Shown here: positions 43,202-54,226 of the stretch, in pieces
Numbering within the stretch: position 1 is the first letter of the stretch
How the letters are laid out: each line of letters starts with the position of its first letter
Source: Methanohalobium evestigatum Z-7303
GTDB lineage: Archaea > Halobacteriota > Methanosarcinia > Methanosarcinales > Methanosarcinaceae
DNA: 64,000 nucleotides
Assembly (NCBI RefSeq): GCF_000196655.1
Contig: NC_014253.1
Span: 434,001-498,000 of the forward strand
Reading direction: 5' to 3'
Notes under the pieces: model-generated
Told to the model about the DNA's origin: nothing
Seen by the model: only the letters and a program-made list of their open reading frames with translations
The model's database searches: none
Position numbers and translations under genes: made by a program

Positions 43202-44032
43202 TTATTTAAAGGTTACTCCTTTATAAATTGTTTCAGCAGGTCCTTCCATGTAAAGAAAACCTTTACCATCAAGCTCTATATTAAGCATTCCTCCTTTTGT
43301 ATGAACCAATACAGGATTGTTTACTTTACCCAATAGATTTGAAATGTATGCTGATGCCACAGAACCTGTACCACAGCTTAATGTCTCATCTTCCACTCCA
43401 CGTTCATAGGTTCTAATAGTTATCTCATCATTGGAGTCAATTCTTACAAAATTAACATTGGCACCATTTGGAAAAGTCTCATCAAACCGTATTTTGGGTG
43501 CAGTATTCTGTATATTAAAATCCAGATTTTCAACAAATATAACTGCATGGGGTACGCCAGTATTAACCACTGATACTGGATAATCATGTAAATCTACATT
43601 GATAAAATCATCATCAGAATCTCCCTGCGCAGGGATATCAGAACGCTTTGTCAGTGGTTTGCCCATATTTACTTTGACCCAGAAACCACCATCATCTTTG
43701 CGGGTTTTTACATTATAGACATCTGCAATTGTTTCTACCGTAGATTCACCAAGATTAATGTACCCATTATCATAAGCGTATTTTACAAGACATCGTATAC
43801 CATTGCCACACATTTCAGCCTCTGATGCGTCGGGCTGCAACAATCTCATTTTCATGTCAGCTTTATCAGAACCAGATATATAAAGGATACCATCTGCTCC
43901 TATTCCAAACTTACGTCTGCAGTATTTAACCGCAAAATCAGCCTTTTGATTTTCAGGAACAATTTCATTTTCAAACTCATCGATTACAATAAAATCATTC
44001 CCGTTACCATGTAATTTTGTGAATTCAATCAT
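43202..44032 (-). CDS. dapF: Diaminopimelate epimerase
   Basis: Interconverts LL- and meso-diaminopimelate in lysine synthesis, using two cysteines as acid and base. Both are visible: EMCGNGIR near residue 80 and LSCGTGS near residue 221. The N-terminal FTKLHGNGNDFIV is a family hallmark. Length (276 residues) is normal. ATG 44032 is used because GGTGAT lies about 10 bases upstream; the frame to 44050 adds only six residues. It is monocistronic. Confidence 0.95.
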   Translation of the reverse strand: MIEFTKLHGNGNDFIVIDEFENEIVPENQKADFAVKYCRRKFGIGADGILYISGSDKADMKMRLLQPDASEAEMCGNGIRCLVKYAYDNGYINLGESTVETIADVYNVKTRKDDGGFWVKVNMGKPLTKRSDIPAQGDSDDDFINVDLHDYPVSVVNTGVPHAVIFVENLDFNIQNTAPKIRFDETFPNGANVNFVRIDSNDEITIRTYERGVEDETLSCGTGSVASAYISNLLGKVNNPVLVHTKGGMLNIELDGKGFLYMEGPAETIYKGVTFK

Positions 44033-44179
44033 ACCAGTTAGAATCACCATATTTATATAAAAAATCTAACCCTGCGAAAAGAACCAAAACACTATTAATA
44101 TTTATAGTTTAAAACAAAATAGTTTTAGTTCTTAACCATTTTATTAAAAAAAGTACCAGAAAAATAAAAAACCAAATGC

Positions 44180-44476
44180 TTAATTCCTGACCTTGAAATC
44201 TCTGAATTCATTAGTTGGTTCATACCAATTGACATTAACATTTTCAACATTTGCCAGTGAAGGTCCAGAGTGTAGTTTATCAATCAGTTTATTCATTTTC
44301 TCCTGACTTCCTTCTGCTACAACCCTTACTCTTCCGTCAGGCAAATTCTGTACATATCCAGTAAGTCCAAGATGCGTAGCAGCATCATTTGTGAACTGCC
44401 TGAAAAACACACCCTGGACTCTACCTGATACATAAATTTCTGCACCGACTTCTGGTGTTGATTCTGGTTCCTGCAT
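44180..44476 (-). CDS. acyP: Acylphosphatase
   Basis: A 98-residue acylphosphatase, which hydrolyses carboxyl-phosphate bonds such as acetyl or carbamoyl phosphate. VSGRVQGVFFRQFT contains the catalytic Arg and the following LTGYVQNLPDGRV the catalytic Asn. ATG 44476 is used; a longer frame starting at TTG 44500 would abut the thrS stop. It follows thrS and is probably co-transcribed. Confidence 0.92.
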   Translation of the reverse strand: MQEPESTPEVGAEIYVSGRVQGVFFRQFTNDAATHLGLTGYVQNLPDGRVRVVAEGSQEKMNKLIDKLHSGPSLANVENVNVNWYEPTNEFRDFKVRN

Positions 44477-44500
44477 GGTTAATTGTTTATCTTTCAGCAA

Positions 44501-46414
44501 TTATAAAAACTTTGGTCTTTTTGTTACATATTTAGCAAGAGGTTGCTCGCGGTAGGGCATTCCTTGTATTTCTGAAAGCACCCGGTTGTTCAATTCTTCA
44601 ACTGTCATTTCTGAACTCTTTGGCTTCTTGGGCAGTGATTCAGACCTTATGGTTACATTCAGTTTACCGCTTTCTATCTCACGGTCACCTATCACAACAA
44701 CATAAGGTATCCATTCACGTCCTGCTTCACGTATCTTTTTGCCTACTGTATCTTCTCTATCATCGATATCAACACGGCAGTTCAATTGTTCATAAATTTT
44801 TTCTGCAAAATCAAAATGGTGCTCGTGTACAGGTATAATTCTTACCTGTGTTGGTGATAACCATACTGGAAGCATGGGTACTTCGCCATTATCAATTTTC
44901 ATTGCATTTTTCTCAAGAAGTGCGTATATACATCTCTCGATTGCACCACTGGGTGAACAATGAAGCATAGTTGGTCTTTTTGATTCCCCATTCCTATCAA
45001 TATAACTGATATCATAGGTTTCAGCATTCTCCACATCTATCTGCACTGTTGACAGTGCACTTGCTTTTCCAAGTGCATCAATGAAATTGAATTCGAATTT
45101 GAGAACAAAATAGAAAAAGCGTGTATCCCACATCTCAACAAGTACAGGCTTGTTGACTGTTTTTGCCATCTCTGTTATAAAATCCTTATTATTTTCATAG
45201 AAATCACGGGTAAAACGTATTGCAACTTCATAATCATCAACATCAACACCGATATTATCAAGTGTATTTATACACATTTTGTACTGGTCATCGAATTCAG
45301 AAATCGACTGGTCCATATCCTCACAGAATGTATGCATATCAGGCATTGTGAAACTACGGAGGCGCTTCATACCTACAAGCTCTCCACGCTGTTCTTTTCT
45401 GAAACTGTATCTTGTCATTTCTACCATTTTAAGTGGAAGATTCTTGTAGGATATTGTCATGTCATGAGACATCAAAAATTGTCCGAAACAGGCTGCAAAT
45501 CTGAGGAAGAGGCGACGTTTATCGGATTCAATGGAATACTGACGTGCAGGGAATCTGTCCAGATACTTTTTCAGTGTGGGGTGGTTCATATCATACATTA
45601 TGGGTGTTTCAACTTCCATGGCCCCTGATCTGATTGCCTCATCAAGCACATAATTTTCAAGAAGTGATTTTATAAACCTTCCTCTGGGATAGTATCGAAG
45701 GTTCCCGGAATCAGAACCCTGTTCATAATCCGCAATCCCCAGCCTTTTCATTAGTTCAACATGTGGAGGAGTTTTATCTACAACTCGACTTTCTGATATT
45801 TCATAATTTACAAACCTTTCAAGGTTGGAATGGTCTGAAAAATCAAAACTATCAACATCACGGAGTTCACCATCAGGTGTTAGAACATACCAGTAAGACT
45901 TGGCAGTTTCTTCTGCCTTTAAAGCTTCTGAAACCACTTCTTCCTCTTCAGATTCAAAACCAGTACTTTCCCCAGTAGCTGATGTTGACGTACTCTCCAG
46001 ACGAATAGTACGAGATAATTCTGATAATGGATGACCTTTACAGTTTATATTGAATGACTTGTACCAGCCAAATGGTGCGCGCTTGACTTCATATTTGTCA
46101 GAAAGTTCTTTTTCTATTTTTTTGAGTGCCTTTACCGCTGTATCAGGAGATGATAGTTCATTACTCAGATGTGCATATGGGTAAAGCATTATACGGTCTG
46201 TATTAATCTGACCCATTACATTTTTGATTTCATCTACAGTCCGTTTTACAATTTCATCTATATCCGATTCATCCGGTTTTTCAACCGCCAGAAAAACCGT
46301 CAATGCTTCTTCAAGACGTCCACTTTTTTGGGACTCATCAACTTTTTCAGCCACTGGTGTACTTTTTTTTACTTCGTATTCTATATAATCTGAATGAACC
46401 AACAATAATCGCAT
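44501..46414 (-). CDS. thrS: Threonyl-tRNA synthetase, archaeal type
   Basis: A 637-residue class II synthetase. Residues 1-150 are the archaeal N-terminal editing domain ([15 protein letters not shown]), related to D-aminoacyl-tRNA deacylase, which removes serine from mis-charged tRNA-Thr. An acidic linker follows (160-185), then the catalytic core with [13 protein letters not shown] and [17 protein letters not shown], and a C-terminal anticodon-binding domain ([18 protein letters not shown]). Complete and normal in length. Confidence 0.96.
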   Translation of the reverse strand: MRLLLVHSDYIEYEVKKSTPVAEKVDESQKSGRLEEALTVFLAVEKPDESDIDEIVKRTVDEIKNVMGQINTDRIMLYPYAHLSNELSSPDTAVKALKKIEKELSDKYEVKRAPFGWYKSFNINCKGHPLSELSRTIRLESTSTSATGESTGFESEEEEVVSEALKAEETAKSYWYVLTPDGELRDVDSFDFSDHSNLERFVNYEISESRVVDKTPPHVELMKRLGIADYEQGSDSGNLRYYPRGRFIKSLLENYVLDEAIRSGAMEVETPIMYDMNHPTLKKYLDRFPARQYSIESDKRRLFLRFAACFGQFLMSHDMTISYKNLPLKMVEMTRYSFRKEQRGELVGMKRLRSFTMPDMHTFCEDMDQSISEFDDQYKMCINTLDNIGVDVDDYEVAIRFTRDFYENNKDFITEMAKTVNKPVLVEMWDTRFFYFVLKFEFNFIDALGKASALSTVQIDVENAETYDISYIDRNGESKRPTMLHCSPSGAIERCIYALLEKNAMKIDNGEVPMLPVWLSPTQVRIIPVHEHHFDFAEKIYEQLNCRVDIDDREDTVGKKIREAGREWIPYVVVIGDREIESGKLNVTIRSESLPKKPKSSEMTVEELNNRVLSEIQGMPYREQPLAKYVTKRPKFL

Positions 46415-46509
46415 GATTTCACCTTTATAAGAGTTAATGAAACTAATTGATGCCGTGTTTATTAATGTTTAATCAATACCTAATAAGATTTATAGGTTTT
46501 ATCCGCACT

Positions 46510-46562
46510 CCTAAATTTACATAAAATCATGTAAACTTAGGTGAGAAAGTATCATCTTTCTC
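46510..46562 (-). ncRNA. Right-end hairpins / candidate omega RNA scaffold
   Basis: Two stems lie just past the tnpB stop: GAGAAAG/CTTTCTC (46543-46562) and CCTAAGTTTACAT/ATGTAAATTTAGG (46510-46541, one G-U pair). TnpB guide RNAs overlap the 3' end of the gene and end at the element's right end, so the guide would continue past 46510. Position and structure fit; the exact RNA is inferred. Confidence 0.45.
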
Positions 46563-46564
46563 GT

Positions 46565-47869
46565 TTAATTCGTTTGCATATTTATTTTCGAGTTATTGTA
46601 TCTCCAATATGCAATATACAAAGGTTCTTTGAGATTAGCTTTGTAGTCCGTGCCAGACAAATGCATTTCTTTTTTAGCAATATTTACAGCGCTGTTTATA
46701 TCTCTCGAAAGGGTCTGACCGCATTTTTTACAGGTAAAAGTTCTTACTTCCGGGTCCTTCTTTTCTACATCTTCACAAATACAGCATTTTTTTGTTGTAT
46801 TTTTCTCATCAACTTTTTTGAAAGTTTTTCCTGATTTATCACAAACCCATTCAATTGTACCACGCAATTTTGCGATGAGAGTTTGATTTAAGATACTGCG
46901 ATTTGCTTTTTTATGCGGTGAAACTTCTTTCGATGGCGTATAATCACCAATTAAGATTTTATCGTAGTTTCTGCAAAGATAGTTTGCTATAGTAAACATA
47001 CCCAACTTTGTCTGTTCTCGTTTGGTATGTAGTGCTTTCTCCAGCGCTTTGTCGTATCTTTTCCAATTGTTACTTGGTTCCCAATATCCTCTTGTTTCAC
47101 TTATAGGTATAAATTGAGATTTGCGTTTGCAGTTATCTCGTTTAGACATTAAATCATCAATCACGCCATCCCAGTATTTTATCTCGTCTAAATTCTGGAA
47201 TTCGATTGTATTTCCTTTGTAATCATAAGCTGTTAAGAGGTTCTTATGATTTGGGTCGAGAGCAATCCATTTTTCCACATCTTTTTTTGGAGTTTTGTCT
47301 TTTACAACTGTTAATATAGCATAAAATTTCCCACGTTGTTTCACCAATCTAAATGCTCTTGGTTCACCACCATCAAGTTTTGGTTTCTCATTTAGTGTTC
47401 CAACAACTTTTAATTGTTTGGAATATTTGTCTTTACCCAAGCTTATGATTACGGTTTTACCATCTATTTTCCATCCAATTTTTTCTTCATATTCAAGTGA
47501 GAACCACTTGGTTTTCCAACTTCTGTGTTGAGGATGTCCTACTTCGGGTATCTGGAAAAAGTTTTCATAAGATTTTGCTAACCTTATCGCTACGTTTTTC
47601 AGAACTGAAGAATAAACAGTTTTCAAAAATGGTTTTTCTTCTTTTAAACGTGGAACCTGGTTTCTCAAGTTGTATTTATTGATGAGTTTGTTCCTACTAC
47701 CATTATACTTATAGTCATATTCGACCATGTCGTAAAGATAATTATATAACCAGTTACATATCTTCGATTGACCATCGAGAATATTCTCATCTTCACCGGA
47801 GAAATAAATCTCCTGTTTTAGAGTGAATGTAACTGTATTTTTAAATTTATCTTTATTCCGAAACGACAT
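46565..47869 (-). CDS. tnpB: TnpB-family RNA-guided nuclease (IS605 OrfB)
   Basis: A 434-residue TnpB-like protein. The RuvC nuclease parts are WIALDPNHKN (motif I Asp), ILIGDYTPS (motif II, where Glu is usual but Asp is seen) and SRDINSAVNIA (motif III Asp). A zinc ribbon CCIC...CKKCG lies before motif III. The start at 47869 (MSFRNKDKFKN) is chosen by comparison with the family; the frame is open to 47989. TnpB uses a right-end RNA to cut DNA. The Asp in motif II may lower or alter activity. Confidence 0.88.
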   Translation of the reverse strand: MSFRNKDKFKNTVTFTLKQEIYFSGEDENILDGQSKICNWLYNYLYDMVEYDYKYNGSRNKLINKYNLRNQVPRLKEEKPFLKTVYSSVLKNVAIRLAKSYENFFQIPEVGHPQHRSWKTKWFSLEYEEKIGWKIDGKTVIISLGKDKYSKQLKVVGTLNEKPKLDGGEPRAFRLVKQRGKFYAILTVVKDKTPKKDVEKWIALDPNHKNLLTAYDYKGNTIEFQNLDEIKYWDGVIDDLMSKRDNCKRKSQFIPISETRGYWEPSNNWKRYDKALEKALHTKREQTKLGMFTIANYLCRNYDKILIGDYTPSKEVSPHKKANRSILNQTLIAKLRGTIEWVCDKSGKTFKKVDEKNTTKKCCICEDVEKKDPEVRTFTCKKCGQTLSRDINSAVNIAKKEMHLSGTDYKANLKEPLYIAYWRYNNSKINMQTN

Positions 47870-48118
47870 TATAATCATCAAATAGCTTTTCGTTTGTCTC
47901 CTTGATTTTTTTGTTCTTATGACCATAGTTTCTATAAAGTTTTGCGGAAAAAACCGTGATGATAGTAAGAACATCTTCGAACAATTCAATTTCGTATGTT
48001 TTATCTTCTGTTTGATTGATTATTTCTATTTTAACACCATTTACAATTATTACATACTGTGTGCAATATTATGCAAATTTGTTGTATAATATGGGAACTG
48101 TTTTATTCCCAAATCCCA

Positions 48119-49204
48119 TTATCCGTTATTTTCTGATTTATCTGTATTCTGGCCTAAATTATACCCGTAACTGCGTAGCTCACTTACATACACTCTGTAT
48201 GCAGCAATCAACGCTCCCAGAAGTATCGGAGCCGCGAAAAATCCGGCGATACCTCCGACAAATGCTCCTCCGATGAATGCAAGCATGATTAACAACGGAT
48301 GAACTTTTGACTTAAGACTTGCAAGATATGGTCGCATAAATAGCTCAGGGGGTAAATAAATAACTATTGATGCAACGAGGAAAAAAATCAATGCCGCTTC
48401 AATGCCCTGATTGAAATAACGAAGTAATGCAAGAGGTAGAAGTACCATATACCCTGCAAACAGTGGTACTACAGCCGCTATGAAAATTAATGCGGATAAC
48501 GCAAGAATGTGTGAAAAACCGAAAACATAAAACACTATCGCAGACATAATACTGACAAAAAGTGCTGCATAGGCATTACCAATAAATATACCCCCAAGGA
48601 TTTTATCCAGTTCTGTTACATAGTTTTGAAACGTTTTCTGGTAATTACTGGGAGTTATATCAAGAACTTTTTGATACAGTGTATTCCCATCCGAAAGCAA
48701 GAAATAGCAAACAATAATAGAAATTACAAGATTTAATAAAAATATTACAAGGTCTTTAGCATAAGATACAATCCCTATTTCTCTAAGAATTGGTATAATT
48801 GATTGTGAAATATCCTGTATACTTTGTTCAATTCCAGTATGCAAAAAATCTGGTATTTCTACATTGTTTATAAAACCTGTAAGGGATGATATAACTTCAT
48901 TCTGATTTTGGACAATCCATGTTATCTGCTGTATTATTTCCAGTATTCCCATACCAAGTATAAATATAATTGGAATAACAATACATATAGTTGCCACAAG
49001 CGCACCTACGCGTTTATTTTTATTTAATTTCAGGTAAATAGGTCGGGATATATAAGCAAAAACAAGACCAAGTATTATCCCATCAGCGAGCGGACGCAAA
49101 ATGAATATAATTGCAAGGAAAAATAAAGCTACCGCTATAGCTGCAATAATCTTCCATTTATGTTCTATAAGCAGTACCATACCGTCTTTTTTTTCCTGAT
49201 TCAT
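48119..49204 (-). CDS. AI-2E family transporter
   Basis: A 361-residue membrane protein of the AI-2E (formerly UPF0118) family with eight membrane segments. Two hydrophobic blocks flank a polar middle (120-200). The second block has PLFAGYMVLLPLALL and the C-terminal GGIAGFFAAPILLGALIAAY is typical. Substrates in archaea are unknown; some members exchange Na+ for H+. AGGAT precedes the ATG. Confidence 0.88.
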   Translation of the reverse strand: MNQEKKDGMVLLIEHKWKIIAAIAVALFFLAIIFILRPLADGIILGLVFAYISRPIYLKLNKNKRVGALVATICIVIPIIFILGMGILEIIQQITWIVQNQNEVISSLTGFINNVEIPDFLHTGIEQSIQDISQSIIPILREIGIVSYAKDLVIFLLNLVISIIVCYFLLSDGNTLYQKVLDITPSNYQKTFQNYVTELDKILGGIFIGNAYAALFVSIMSAIVFYVFGFSHILALSALIFIAAVVPLFAGYMVLLPLALLRYFNQGIEAALIFFLVASIVIYLPPELFMRPYLASLKSKVHPLLIMLAFIGGAFVGGIAGFFAAPILLGALIAAYRVYVSELRSYGYNLGQNTDKSENNG

Positions 49205-49768
49205 TGCAAATCCTGTGTGTTTATATGGTTGCTATTACAATTTAAACAATCTAATAAATCAATAAAAACAAAACTGTATACTATTACTTACTGGTATAAA
49301 TATATAAAAGCAAGATATAATATTTTTTATTTAAATTGTTACTGATGACAAACCTGTAACAAATCGAAAAATAAAATATAAAGGTTTTATTTAATAATCA
49401 TTTTTAATTATTAATTAGTTTTTTATATACCTAATTTTATGTAAGGTCATCTATCAAAACACCGACATAGTAATGCTCTGTATCTACCAAATTACTCCTC
49501 CATGTCGGTGTTATCTCCTCTTTCTAACTATAATTAAATCAATCATATACGATTTCAGTAATATATAGCCTATATAGAATATATCGATTAAATTTATATC
49601 ATTCAAAACTATTCGTAAACCGAGCACTCAATGGCTGTCTGTGCCGTTTTTATACAGCACCATATATATAGAGTGTAGAAAAATCAAAAAAGATTGAACA
49701 ACACCTACCTCGAATTCTATGCAACCTCTTAACCTTTCGGTGTCGTTCTTTTTTTTTCAAGAGTATTA
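49205..49768. other. Intergenic region with long hairpin
   Basis: No gene is seen. Besides the hairpin at 49458-49512 it contains T-rich terminator-like DNA after pheS (49747-49758, minus strand ends there) and A+T-rich promoter DNA for the AI-2E gene. Confidence 0.4.
49458..49512. ncRNA. Two-tier hairpin, candidate small RNA
   Basis: AACACCGACAT (49458-49468) pairs with ATGTCGGTGTT (49502-49512), and inside it AGTAAT pairs with ATTACT. The result is a 55-nt extended stem with a 16-nt loop. Strand is unknown. It may be an RNA gene, an mRNA 3' end or a regulator site. Confidence 0.35.
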
Positions 49769-51310
49769 TTACAATCTGCAAACTTCGCTTTTACGTATCC
49801 AGTTGATATCAGACTGATACAGTTCTCTCAAATCACGAAGACCCAGTTTCAACATCGCAACACGACTAACTCCCAGACCCCATGCAAGAACTGGATGTTT
49901 AATACCAAGCGGATCTGTTACTTCTTTTCTAAAAATTCCGGCACCTCCGAGTTCTATCCAGCCCATACCATCAATATATACTTCAGGTTCTACGCTGGGT
50001 TCTGTATAGGGGAAATAACCCGGTCTGAAACGAACGTTCTCAAAACCCATCCGGTGATAAAATTCTGCCAGGCATCCGAGCAAATTGGCAAAAGACATGT
50101 TTTTATCCATAACAACACCTTCAAGTTGCTCGAATTCAGGAAGATGGGTAGGGTCTATAGTTTCTCTACGATATGCTCGGTCTATACAGAAAGCCTTCAC
50201 TGGTGGTTCAGGGTTATCTGCAAGATATTTGATGGTTACTGCGGTTGTATGGGTTCTTAAAACATTCCTTCTGGCTATATTTTCATCCCATCGACCACCC
50301 CAGCCGGTAGAACTGATGTCCCCACCATGTTCATGCATAGCACAAACATTGTCTTTACATTCTTCATCAATTTCTGACGTGGATTCAAGATGGAATGTAT
50401 CTTGCATATCACGTGCAGGATGATCTTGTGGCTGGAAAAGTGCATCAAAATTCCAGAAAGAACTTTGTATAATTTCCCCTTTTATTTCAGTAAAACCCAT
50501 TTCAATAAAAATCTGGCGCATTTGGTTGATTAGGCGCTGGTAGGGGTGTATCTTTGCACCGTAAATCGGTTTCGGAGGTGTATGTATATTATATGAGCGG
50601 AAGTTTTTCTTCTTCCATTCTCCTGTTTTTAGAAGTTGTGAAGTTAGCTGGGTGATTTCCTCCCCTATTTCAATACCCTGTGATACCAGTTCACGTCCCT
50701 GATTTGTTATTGAAACATATCTGTATTTTTCTTCATTCTTGATAACAAGTTTACGCTTGAGAAGGTCTTTGAGAGCCGATTTTTCACTATCCTTTTCAAG
50801 CAGTTCCTCTTCTGTAAATGCAATTCCAGATTTATCAGGTTCCTGTGCATATTGTTTAAATTTTGAAAGGATTTTTTCGTCATCACCTATTTCTGGTGAA
50901 CCTACCAAAGGCATTATCATACTGTTTTTAACATCTGCCCAACCTTTTTTCTTGAGCCATCCGATAGCAATACCTACCATTTTAGGGGATAGCTGGTTTT
51001 TTAAATCATCAATAGCTACTGGTTCAGAAATATATTCAATTATCTGACGTTCAGGCAAACCATTATCAGCATATTCTACACCTTCCCTTGTTATTGTATA
51101 ATTCACAGAAACCTCTTCATCGACTTTTGCCAGCCCTTCTTCCTCGAGTAAAAAGGCTGATTGCATGGCGGCTTCAGGCTTCAGTGAAGTTTTTTCAGCC
51201 AGTGTTTCGGGTGTTGTGGATTCCAGTTCTCCCAGTGCAATTAAAACCTTTTTTTCATTAATTGAAAGATTATAATCAGATGCTTCATGTTGTTGCTTTT
51301 GCTCACTCAT
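49769..51310 (-). CDS. pheS: Phenylalanyl-tRNA synthetase alpha subunit
   Basis: A 513-residue class II synthetase subunit with the archaeal/eukaryotic N-terminal winged-helix repeats (1-210) and the catalytic core: [53 protein letters not shown] and the final [13 protein letters not shown] then [10 protein letters not shown]. It charges tRNA-Phe together with PheT, which is not in the window. Complete. Confidence 0.96.
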   Translation of the reverse strand: MSEQKQQHEASDYNLSINEKKVLIALGELESTTPETLAEKTSLKPEAAMQSAFLLEEEGLAKVDEEVSVNYTITREGVEYADNGLPERQIIEYISEPVAIDDLKNQLSPKMVGIAIGWLKKKGWADVKNSMIMPLVGSPEIGDDEKILSKFKQYAQEPDKSGIAFTEEELLEKDSEKSALKDLLKRKLVIKNEEKYRYVSITNQGRELVSQGIEIGEEITQLTSQLLKTGEWKKKNFRSYNIHTPPKPIYGAKIHPYQRLINQMRQIFIEMGFTEIKGEIIQSSFWNFDALFQPQDHPARDMQDTFHLESTSEIDEECKDNVCAMHEHGGDISSTGWGGRWDENIARRNVLRTHTTAVTIKYLADNPEPPVKAFCIDRAYRRETIDPTHLPEFEQLEGVVMDKNMSFANLLGCLAEFYHRMGFENVRFRPGYFPYTEPSVEPEVYIDGMGWIELGGAGIFRKEVTDPLGIKHPVLAWGLGVSRVAMLKLGLRDLRELYQSDINWIRKSEVCRL

Positions 51311-51359
51311 TTCATCACTCTTTTAATCGCAGTTTTTAAGATAATTTTACCCTGACAGT

Positions 51360-52688
51360 TCAATGTACATATTTTCTGTATTCACCCAATCCGTATTCAT
51401 CCAATCTTTCTTTGGCTAATTCACGTTTTTCTTGATGATCTTTTAAAAATTCGGACATAAGCTCTGCAGTATATTTTTTACAGCTTCCACACATCCGCGT
51501 TCCACTTACACATTCATCATAAATTTCTGTAAGCTGTTTGTCATCATCTATTAAATGAAACATCAATAATTCATAAACAGAACAATTTTTCGGATTGCCT
51601 CCCAACTTTTTCTGTTCTTCAAGGCTGACACATCCACCGGTTTTGGATCGTTTGACTTTTTTGGCTCCTTCTTTCGGGTCCTCGGTCAATGCGATATAAC
51701 TATCCGGGTCACTGCTTGACATTTTACCGCCCTGTAAACCCGACATGAACCTGTGATATGTTGCTACAGGCGGAACAAATGAATAGCCACCAGCCTCAAG
51801 TTCTACCTGACGGACAATATCTAATATAGCTTCAAAATCATCTGTCCCAAATATGTCAACATGCCCTTCAAAGACTTTACTTTTACCGGGTGCATGTTTT
51901 TTAATCTGTTTCAATACATATTCAGGAGCTGATTTATTGCGAATACTAAAATATTGGTTCCCATTATTATCTTCACGGGTTTCAATTCTTAACATGTTCA
52001 TTTTATGAGCCAGTCCCCGAGTCAGGCGTATATGAGGGTCCTGATCCGCTCCTACCGGTACGACCGTCGGCTTTGGACCATCGAATTCCTTTAACTGCGG
52101 CTGTAGAATATCAGCGCTCTGGGTAAGAGTGCTTATCATGTGTGATACATTGGTTTCTCCACCAAACCCATATATAGCACTGAGTTCTGAATAATTGGTT
52201 TTTGACCCCAACTCAAATGCCATATTTTTGACATTATCACATTTCGACTGGAAGTAAATATGCCCATCCGGTTCAAAACCCAGAGCTATTAAACTTAAAA
52301 TGTATTCATTAATTCCAAGTTCACGGCATTTGTCCCAAGAAAGCCCCCTTACTGCGTAAGCCTCTCTGTCTGCAATACCGACAAAAGCATCTGCACCCAT
52401 CTGTTGATGCCAGATTATTTCATCCATTACCATTTTACCGCCAAGATGTACCATGCCTGAAGGCATGAAACCACTGATAACAGAAAACGGTTCACCCTTG
52501 TTCATTGCATCTACAATCAGGTTGTAGTTTCTATGACCGAATACTATATTTCGCCTCATGAATTTGTGAGGGGATGGAATATCAGAATACACATCTTCAA
52601 TCGGTGATATCCCAAACTCATCGAATAATTTAGAATAATCCTCTATATCCAGTGTACCCCATGGGTCGATTTTCATTTTCATATCCAT
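51360..52688 (-). CDS. trpS: Tryptophanyl-tRNA synthetase
   Basis: A 442-residue class I synthetase of the archaeal type. It has [15 protein letters not shown] (HIGH-like ATP site), [17 protein letters not shown] and [15 protein letters not shown] (KMSKS-like). ATG 52688 has GAGG 7-8 bases upstream; a TTG at 52703 is an alternative. It lies 49 bp downstream of nothing but precedes pheS in the same direction, so the two synthetases may share a transcript. Confidence 0.96.
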   Translation of the reverse strand: MDMKMKIDPWGTLDIEDYSKLFDEFGISPIEDVYSDIPSPHKFMRRNIVFGHRNYNLIVDAMNKGEPFSVISGFMPSGMVHLGGKMVMDEIIWHQQMGADAFVGIADREAYAVRGLSWDKCRELGINEYILSLIALGFEPDGHIYFQSKCDNVKNMAFELGSKTNYSELSAIYGFGGETNVSHMISTLTQSADILQPQLKEFDGPKPTVVPVGADQDPHIRLTRGLAHKMNMLRIETREDNNGNQYFSIRNKSAPEYVLKQIKKHAPGKSKVFEGHVDIFGTDDFEAILDIVRQVELEAGGYSFVPPVATYHRFMSGLQGGKMSSSDPDSYIALTEDPKEGAKKVKRSKTGGCVSLEEQKKLGGNPKNCSVYELLMFHLIDDDKQLTEIYDECVSGTRMCGSCKKYTAELMSEFLKDHQEKRELAKERLDEYGLGEYRKYVH

Positions 52689-52858
52689 ATGGTGCCTCTT
52701 CAAATCGTTATGTGGATATTATGTTTTCTATTATATATTAATATCAATTGTAGCAGATATCAAATAAACAAAGATGGCAGAATACGATTGCCATCCAGAT
52801 GGTTAAACATTACGATTTTCAAACGTATACAAAAAGGATGTGGATTTGTAAAATAAAG

Positions 52859-54076
52859 TTATTGCAATTTATCAAACCTGTAGGGTATCTCTTCAGTATC
52901 CGGTATCTTTGATACCAGATTTAAAAAATCAGGTTCATGCATCAGACATCTGCTACGTTTACCTTTAAAATGAGAATAATTGCGGATATTGTTCCATATA
53001 TCCTTTAATGAATCGTTCTGGATATTTCCAAATTCAAAAGGTATATAGGGGCAGGGTTTTACTGAACCATCCACACATACATGCATCCATCTCTGACCTG
53101 CCATACATCCAAGCATCTCTCCTTCAAAATATGTATTTGAAAACACTCTCGGACCTTGAGGATTGGAATTTATTTCATGGTACATATCCAGTATTGATTC
53201 ACGTTCTGTATCAGACAATATAGGATCCTGCGGTTTTTTGGGAACTGATTCCCATAACGACAGTTCATGAACTCCAAGCTGTGATGCCAGTTCATAAAGT
53301 CTGGGCAATTCACCCATTCTATTGGGTGAAACATGGGTTGCCATTGTCACAAGCAAACCCGCATCTACTGCATTTTTAATGGCATTTAGAGCCATTTCAT
53401 GCGCTCCATCAAGCCTTCTTACAGAATCATGTTTTTCAGAATCTGTGGAATAAATACTGATTAAAAGATTATGGAGACCGGATTCTTTTAGACGTTTGGC
53501 TGTTTCAGGTGTTAGTTCTGTTCCCGGAGTGAATATGTTTACTATCGCCCGGTCTTTATCCACATAATCTATAAGTTCAAAGATTTCCTCCCTGAGCAGC
53601 GGGTCACCTTCTGTAAAAGTAATTATAAATGCACCCATATCCAGTGCTTCATCAATAGTCCTTTTAATGGTATCTACATCAAGGTCTCCTTCTCCACCAC
53701 TTACAACACAATGCTCACAGTTACATTTACATTCACGGGTGATTTCAAAGGACACAGTTTCTGGTATATATTTACCAAACGCTATCTTCGTTTCTGCATA
53801 CAATAACCGCTTAAATGGTCCACTTGGTATCGGTGGCAGCCAAGTTGATGCAATTACACTTTCTTCATTCCATGTTGCAGGTTTTTCTTTTTTAAGGCGT
53901 GAATTGATTTTGTCCAAAAACGGAGAACAGGTTGATTTTAAAGTGCCTTTTGCCTCAAGCTGTAAAAAACCATCTTGATGGTTAAGGTCAATCGACAACC
54001 CAGGAATCGACATCAATGATATATTTTCTTTACTGTTTGTGGATAATGATTTTGGAATATCGGTGTTTGAGCTCAT
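52859..54076 (-). CDS. Radical SAM protein with SPASM-like C-terminus
   Basis: A 405-residue radical SAM enzyme. ITRECKCNCEHCVVSGG contains the CxxxCxxC iron-sulfur motif near residue 130. IITFTEGDPLLREE and the typical TIM-barrel strands follow. The C-terminus has a cysteine cluster (GCMAGQRWMHVCVDGSVKPC) with PYIPFEFGNIQND, like the SPASM/twitch domain that holds an extra cluster. In methanogens such proteins modify cofactors or peptides; the substrate is unknown. AAAGGG precedes the ATG. Confidence 0.85.
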   Translation of the reverse strand: MSSNTDIPKSLSTNSKENISLMSIPGLSIDLNHQDGFLQLEAKGTLKSTCSPFLDKINSRLKKEKPATWNEESVIASTWLPPIPSGPFKRLLYAETKIAFGKYIPETVSFEITRECKCNCEHCVVSGGEGDLDVDTIKRTIDEALDMGAFIITFTEGDPLLREEIFELIDYVDKDRAIVNIFTPGTELTPETAKRLKESGLHNLLISIYSTDSEKHDSVRRLDGAHEMALNAIKNAVDAGLLVTMATHVSPNRMGELPRLYELASQLGVHELSLWESVPKKPQDPILSDTERESILDMYHEINSNPQGPRVFSNTYFEGEMLGCMAGQRWMHVCVDGSVKPCPYIPFEFGNIQNDSLKDIWNNIRNYSHFKGKRSRCLMHEPDFLNLVSKIPDTEEIPYRFDKLQ

Positions 54077-54226
54077 TGTAACCCTTTTTAACTTATTGAT
54101 GGGCTATTAAAAAACAATCCTTGATTAAATTAGTGGTTATATAAAACAGACAAACCCTAAGCGATTGGATAATGATATTGAAATATTACACCACTATCTT
54201 GTGATGCAATAAAACAAATCATTGGT

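Larger units (their letters stand above)
46490..48115 (-). mobile_element. IS605/IS1341-type element with TnpB only
   Basis: One tnpB-type gene with hairpin-forming DNA just past its 3' end, lying in the gap between thrS and the AI-2E permease. No tnpA (Y1 transposase) is nearby. Boundaries are approximate because such elements have no inverted terminal repeats. Confidence 0.6.
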
